Source: Neptuniibacter sp. 1_MG-2023 (GTDB lineage Bacteria > Pseudomonadota > Gammaproteobacteria > Pseudomonadales > Balneatricaceae). From it: 64,000 nt of DNA. The position numbers were made by a program, and so were the translations under genes. Within the stretch, counting starts at the first letter, position 1. Each line of letters begins with the position of its first letter. The stretch covers positions 1 to 64,000 of the forward strand of contig NZ_JAUOQR010000001.1 of NCBI RefSeq assembly GCF_030547185.1, written 5' to 3'. Below the pieces are notes generated by a model that searched no databases, was not told the DNA's origin, and saw only the letters and a list, made by a program, of their open reading frames with translations. Below are positions 60,140 to 64,000 of this stretch, piece by piece.

Positions 60140-62563
60140 CTAATGAGGCTTTATTTGCCCCGGCTCAGCTTTTCCAGGCTTTTCCTTTGCTGCAACAACC
60201 TCGCCTTCTTCTTGCTCTATTGGCTTAGGCTGATACTTAAGTGCGATATCTAAAACTTCATCTATCCACTTAACAGCTTTTATATCTAAATCTGCTTTGA
60301 TATTGTCAGGAATCTCCTTCAAATCACGCTCATTTTCTTTAGGAATAAGAACCGTTTTGATTCCCCCCCTATGAGCTGCAAGCAGTTTTTCTTTCAATCC
60401 GCCTATAGGCAAGACTTGCCCCCTAAGGGTTATCTCGCCCGTCATGGCAACATCAGCCCTCACCGGTATATTGGTCAAGACTGATACTAAAGCAGTACAC
60501 ATGCCGATGCCAGCACTTGGGCCATCTTTCGGCGTTGCCCCTTCAGGAACATGTATATGGATATCATGTTTCTCATGAAAGTCTGGTGCAATACCTAATG
60601 CCGAAGCTCTATTTCTTACAACAGTCAACGCCGCTTGAATAGACTCTTTCATGACATCGCCAAGGCTACCTGTAGTCACCTGACGACCTTTACCTGGCAC
60701 TACAGCGGCTTCGATACTAAGTATATCGCCACCAACTTGAGTCCAAGCTAAGCCTGTCACTAGTCCAACTTGATCTTGCTCTTCGGCAATACCGAAATTG
60801 TATTTCAGGACACCGCTATAGTGCTCAAGCTGTTCTGTATCAACGGTAATAGTACCTGCCTTATTCGAAAGCGCGAGCTCTTTAACAACCTTACGGCAGA
60901 TCTTAGCAATTTCACGCTCAAGGCCACGAACACCGGCTTCTCGCGTATAGTAGCGGATAAGTCCAGTAATGGCACTATCTGTAATCTCAACTTCGCCCGT
61001 TTTTAAGCCATTATTTTTAAATTGTTTCTCTACGAGGTAATTACGAGCAATATTTAGCTTTTCATCTTCGGTGTAACCGGGGATACGAATGATTTCCATA
61101 CGATCCAAAAGTGGACCAGGAATATTCATAGAGTTCGAGGTACAAACAAACATAACATCCGATAGATCGTAATCAACTTCTAGGTAGTGATCATTGAAGC
61201 TAGAGTTTTGCTCCGGATCAAGAACCTCAAGAAGTGCTGACGCAGGGTCTCCACGTTGGTCCATACCCATCTTATCGATTTCATCTAATAAGAACAGTGG
61301 ATTTTTAACACCAACTTTAGCCATCTTCTGTAGTAATTTACCCGGCATTGAACCTATATAGGTACGACGGTGACCACGAATCTCGGCTTCGTCACGTACA
61401 CCACCTAGCGCCATACGGACATACTCACGATTAGTCGCACGTGCAATAGAACGCCCTAGAGAGGTCTTACCAACCCCAGGAGGACCTACAAGACAAAGAA
61501 TAGGGCCTTTTAACTTTTTAACGCGCTTTTGAACAGCGAGATATTCTAGAATGCGATCTTTAACTTCCTCAAGACCATAATGATCCTGATTAAGAATTTT
61601 CTCAGCTCGCTTCATATCATGACGAACTTTTGAACGCTTAGACCATGGAATGGAAAGCATCCAGTCGATGTAACCACGCACAACGGTTGCTTCCGCTGAC
61701 ATAGGTGACATCATTTTTAATTTGTTGTATTCCGCCATGGTTTTGTCGAACGCTTCCTGAGGCATTTTCGCTTCAGCAATGCGATTCTTCAGCTCATCCA
61801 TGTCGTTTGTGCCAGACTCATCCAGATCGCCTAACTCTTTCTGAATGGCCTTCATCTGCTCATTCAAATAGTATTCGCGCTGGCTTTTTTCCATCTGCTT
61901 TTTAACCCGGCCACGGATCCGTTTTTCGACCTCAACCAAGTCAATTTCAGACTCCATCAACGCCATTAGATGCTCAAGACGCTCTTTATTGCCCAACATC
62001 TCGAGAATCTGTTGTTTTTCTCCTAATTTCAAAGACATATGAGCAGCAATGGTATCAGCCAAACGCCCTACATCATCAATATTTTGCAGTGAAGACAATA
62101 CTTCTGAAGGTATCTTTTTATTGACCTGAACAAAGCGTTCAAACTGTTCAAGCACCGTACGTTTGTATAAAGTGTCTTCAGCTTCAGTCAGCTCCTCAAT
62201 AGGTAACACAGAGGCTTGAGCAGAGAAAAAGCCTTCATCTTCGTGCAAACTATGAATAGTCGCACGGTAATCACCTTCGACAAGAACTTTCACTGTACCA
62301 TCTGGTAGTTTCAGCATCTGCAAGATGCTGGCAACAGTACCTACTTCAAACAGATCATCCGCCAGAGGTTCATCATCAGAAGCGTTTTTCTGAGCAACTA
62401 ATAAGATCTCTTTCTCGCCTGACATTGCTGCTTCAAGTGCATCAATGGATTTTTCCCGCCCAACAAAAAGTGGGATCACCATGTGCGGATAAACAACGAC
62501 ATCCCGTAATGGGAGTACGGGCAATTCAATTACTTGTGACTGTGATTCGTCATGTTGAGTCAT
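60140..62563 (-). CDS. lon: ATP-dependent protease Lon
   Basis: An 807-residue Lon: N-terminal substrate-binding domain ([20 protein letters not shown]), AAA+ module with Walker [10 protein letters not shown] and [11 protein letters not shown] (Walker B), and a C-terminal protease domain with the Ser/Lys dyad in [11 protein letters not shown] and [18 protein letters not shown]. The length is normal. Start ATG 62563 after GAGGC. A candidate sigma32 promoter lies about 80 bases upstream. The C-terminal tail is short and Glu/Lys-rich. Confidence 0.96.
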   Translation of the reverse strand: MTQHDESQSQVIELPVLPLRDVVVYPHMVIPLFVGREKSIDALEAAMSGEKEILLVAQKNASDDEPLADDLFEVGTVASILQMLKLPDGTVKVLVEGDYRATIHSLHEDEGFFSAQASVLPIEELTEAEDTLYKRTVLEQFERFVQVNKKIPSEVLSSLQNIDDVGRLADTIAAHMSLKLGEKQQILEMLGNKERLEHLMALMESEIDLVEVEKRIRGRVKKQMEKSQREYYLNEQMKAIQKELGDLDESGTNDMDELKNRIAEAKMPQEAFDKTMAEYNKLKMMSPMSAEATVVRGYIDWMLSIPWSKRSKVRHDMKRAEKILNQDHYGLEEVKDRILEYLAVQKRVKKLKGPILCLVGPPGVGKTSLGRSIARATNREYVRMALGGVRDEAEIRGHRRTYIGSMPGKLLQKMAKVGVKNPLFLLDEIDKMGMDQRGDPASALLEVLDPEQNSSFNDHYLEVDYDLSDVMFVCTSNSMNIPGPLLDRMEIIRIPGYTEDEKLNIARNYLVEKQFKNNGLKTGEVEITDSAITGLIRYYTREAGVRGLEREIAKICRKVVKELALSNKAGTITVDTEQLEHYSGVLKYNFGIAEEQDQVGLVTGLAWTQVGGDILSIEAAVVPGKGRQVTTGSLGDVMKESIQAALTVVRNRASALGIAPDFHEKHDIHIHVPEGATPKDGPSAGIGMCTALVSVLTNIPVRADVAMTGEITLRGQVLPIGGLKEKLLAAHRGGIKTVLIPKENERDLKEIPDNIKADLDIKAVKWIDEVLDIALKYQPKPIEQEEGEVVAAKEKPGKAEPGQIKPH

Positions 62564-62640
62564 GCAGCAATAGCCTCATCAAACAGGTCCGCGGTGCTCT
62601 GCGGATAAATTCTTTAAATACGCGATAAACGATTAATGGT

Positions 62641-62670
62641 TACATGGGGGTGTTTCTATATAAATGCAAC
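62641..62670 (-). promoter_or_regulatory. Candidate heat-shock (sigma32) promoter of lon
   Basis: On the minus strand GGTTGCAT..., 14 bases, then CCCCATGTA: the -10 matches CCCCATnTA and the spacing suits sigma32, while the -35 is only a partial CTTGAA match. lon is a classical heat-shock gene. Confidence 0.5.
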
Positions 62671-62766
62671 CAGCGGGATCAAAATAATACAGCGTTTAGA
62701 GTGTCATGAAGGTTGTAGATATTAGAAGCATTGTTATTTTATAACAGCATCTTAGGGCGGAGACAA

Positions 62767-62798
62767 TTGAAAAGGGGAAGCAAGCTTCCCCTTTTCAA
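62767..62798 (-). terminator. Terminator of nfuA
   Basis: TTGAAAAGGGGAAGC / GCTTCCCCTTTTCAA arms; a near-perfect palindrome just after the nfuA stop. Confidence 0.75.
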
Positions 62799-62805
62799 TC
62801 ACATG

Positions 62806-63399
62806 TTATTTATAATATGCGTTTTCACGCACACTATGGTCGGTTACATCACGTACCCCAACCAAATCTGCGATACGCTCAACTAAGGTTGCCTCAACTC
62901 CGTCTTTCAGAGTCATGTCAACAGCGCTACACCCTTGGCAACCACCGCCGAATTGAAGAATAGCAATCTGCCCCTCTTCCTCCTCGACAACTTCCATTAG
63001 CTTCACCTCACCACCATGAGATGAAAGGCCCGGGTTAATTTCTGAGTAAAGAATATAATTAATCTGCTCAGCTATCGGACTATCTGCAGACACTTTAGGC
63101 ACTTTAGCGTTAGGCGCTTTTATCGTCAGCTGGCCACCCATTCGATCCTTAGAGAAGTCCACATGAGCTTCATCTAAATAAGGAATGCTATTCTTTTCAA
63201 CATAAAAACGTAGTTTAGCCAACTCCATGACTTCATCATCTTCAATGATTTCATCAGGGCGACAGTATGCAAGACAAGTTTCAGCGTAGGAGGTCCCTGG
63301 CTGAGTGACAAACATACGCACCGCCATGCCCTCTACATCTTGCTTGCTAAGAAGTTCTACTAAATAATCTTCAGCCGTTTCTGTAACGGTAATATTCAT
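62806..63399 (-). CDS. nfuA: Fe-S biogenesis protein NfuA
   Basis: A 197-residue protein with an A-type-like N-terminal domain ([18 protein letters not shown], missing the A-type Cys triad as expected) and a C-terminal Nfu domain whose CxxC is [16 protein letters not shown]. It carries 4Fe-4S clusters to target enzymes. Start ATG 63399 behind AGGACA. Confidence 0.95.
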   Translation of the reverse strand: MNITVTETAEDYLVELLSKQDVEGMAVRMFVTQPGTSYAETCLAYCRPDEIIEDDEVMELAKLRFYVEKNSIPYLDEAHVDFSKDRMGGQLTIKAPNAKVPKVSADSPIAEQINYILYSEINPGLSSHGGEVKLMEVVEEEEGQIAILQFGGGCQGCSAVDMTLKDGVEATLVERIADLVGVRDVTDHSVRENAYYK

Positions 63400-63594
63400 A
63401 CGATGTCCTGTATGTTAAATCTACACTTTAATTAGCTGTAGGATACACCCAAACTATTCCCGAGTAAATTGATCAACTATTAATCGAACCCCTATTATAA
63501 ATCCATCCTAAGGAGTAATTCTATCCACTTGTATATTTGTTCAACTTTAAAACTAAGTGTTCTGTTAGAATAAGGCCTTTTGCGCCGATCCTCT

Positions 63595-64000
63595 ATGTCT
63601 GCATTTCTTCGACAGAAAACAATTATCCTCCTCGGACTACCGATCATCGCGGGTATGCTCTCTCAAAGCGTTATCAATTTGATAGATGCGGCCTTAGTCG
63701 GTCAACTTGGTGAAGCCTCTCTTGCGGGCGTTGGTATTGGTAGTTATACCAATTTTGTTGCTATCAGCTTAATACTCGGGCTGTCTTCAGGTGTACAAAC
63801 CCTCGTGGCAAGAAATAGAGGGCAAGGACAACATAATTATGCAGCGACTCCTGTCCATTGGGGATTGCTAATCTCTTTTCTTGTTGCCCTCCCCCTGAGC
63901 ATAATTTATATCCATTATTCTGATAGTCTCGTTGCTATAATGTCAGAGGATTCTTCTGTTCAAGATATTGCTTCATCCTATTTTGATTACCGAACAGCAG
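63595..64000 (+). CDS. MATE-family efflux transporter (partial, runs off window)
   Basis: The first 135 codons, starting MSAFLRQKTIILLGLPIIAG, with LSQSVINLIDAALVGQLGEA (the first MATE helix signature, NxxDxxxVGxLG) and AGVGIGSYTNFVAISLILGLSSGVQTLVAR following. Continuous to the window end with no stop. Divergent from nfuA. Substrate specificity cannot be judged from this part. Confidence 0.9.
   Translation, partial: MSAFLRQKTIILLGLPIIAGMLSQSVINLIDAALVGQLGEASLAGVGIGSYTNFVAISLILGLSSGVQTLVARNRGQGQHNYAATPVHWGLLISFLVALPLSIIYIHYSDSLVAIMSEDSSVQDIASSYFDYRTA

Overview
The window looks like chromosomal DNA of a marine, AT-leaning gammaproteobacterium of the Oceanospirillales type (Neptunomonas/Neptuniibacter/Amphritea-like). 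The evidence is the lon-hupB-tRNA-Asp-ppiD block, NfuA, a PHA phasin, an ectoine-type aspartokinase and Gram-negative porins. Identification rests on protein recognition only; no database search was possible.

Region 1 (1 to about 29.6 kb) reads as one physiological unit for oxidising an alcohol or diol. It holds: the start of a PQQ biosynthesis operon (pqqB partial, and pqqA, a 24-codon gene); a chemoreceptor with a C-terminal sensor; an AcoR-type sigma54 activator; an outer-membrane porin; an aldehyde dehydrogenase; a DUF1097 membrane protein; a leftward operon of Rieske protein, PQQ alcohol dehydrogenase and AldA-type aldehyde dehydrogenase; a rightward operon of two unknown exported proteins, an SMP-30-like propeller and a NosR-like flavin/polyferredoxin membrane protein; a second porin; and a leftward operon of acetoin-dehydrogenase-like E1 alpha and beta, a free-standing lipoyl protein, a lipoyl-less E2, a lipoate-ligase-like protein and a GMC dehydrogenase with its Tat-exported small subunit. 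Seven of these transcription units have a -24/-12 (sigma54) promoter with correct spacing. Most also carry copies or half-sites of a dyad, TGCNACA-N2-TGTNGCA, which I infer to be the binding site of the AcoR-like activator. The simplest model is a regulon in which a periplasmic quinoprotein, and perhaps the GMC enzyme, oxidise an alcohol or vicinal diol (ethanol, 2,3-butanediol and ethylene glycol are candidates), aldehyde dehydrogenases take the aldehyde, and the AcoAB-like complex cleaves an acetoin-like intermediate. The quinoprotein carries the extra Asp associated with lanthanide-dependent enzymes and lacks the usual vicinal Cys pair.

Region 2 (29.7 to 46.6 kb) is mostly housekeeping: YhiN-like flavoprotein, CDGSH protein, YlqF/RbgA GTPase, EAL-HDOD protein, DUF2889, isochorismatase-like hydrolase, DUF1499, parvulin, BluB, aspartokinase, PiT phosphate transporter with its PhoU-like partner, GNAT, HPF, a DMT transporter and a PreP-like M16 peptidase.

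Region 3 (46.8 to 52.8 kb) has a phasin gene with a strong sigma70 promoter next to a 23-bp palindrome (a PhaR operator candidate). It is followed by what looks like a decaying type I secretion/toxin locus: an HlyB-like transporter broken by a frameshift, HlyD, an unknown exported protein and a truncated DUF2235 protein.

Region 4 (52.8 to 64 kb) has UbiF-like hydroxylase, DbpA helicase, a queuosine-tRNA mannosyltransferase homologue, a YebB/YiiX-like hydrolase, PpiD, tRNA-Asp(GTC), HU-beta, Lon with a candidate heat-shock promoter, NfuA and the start of a MATE exporter.
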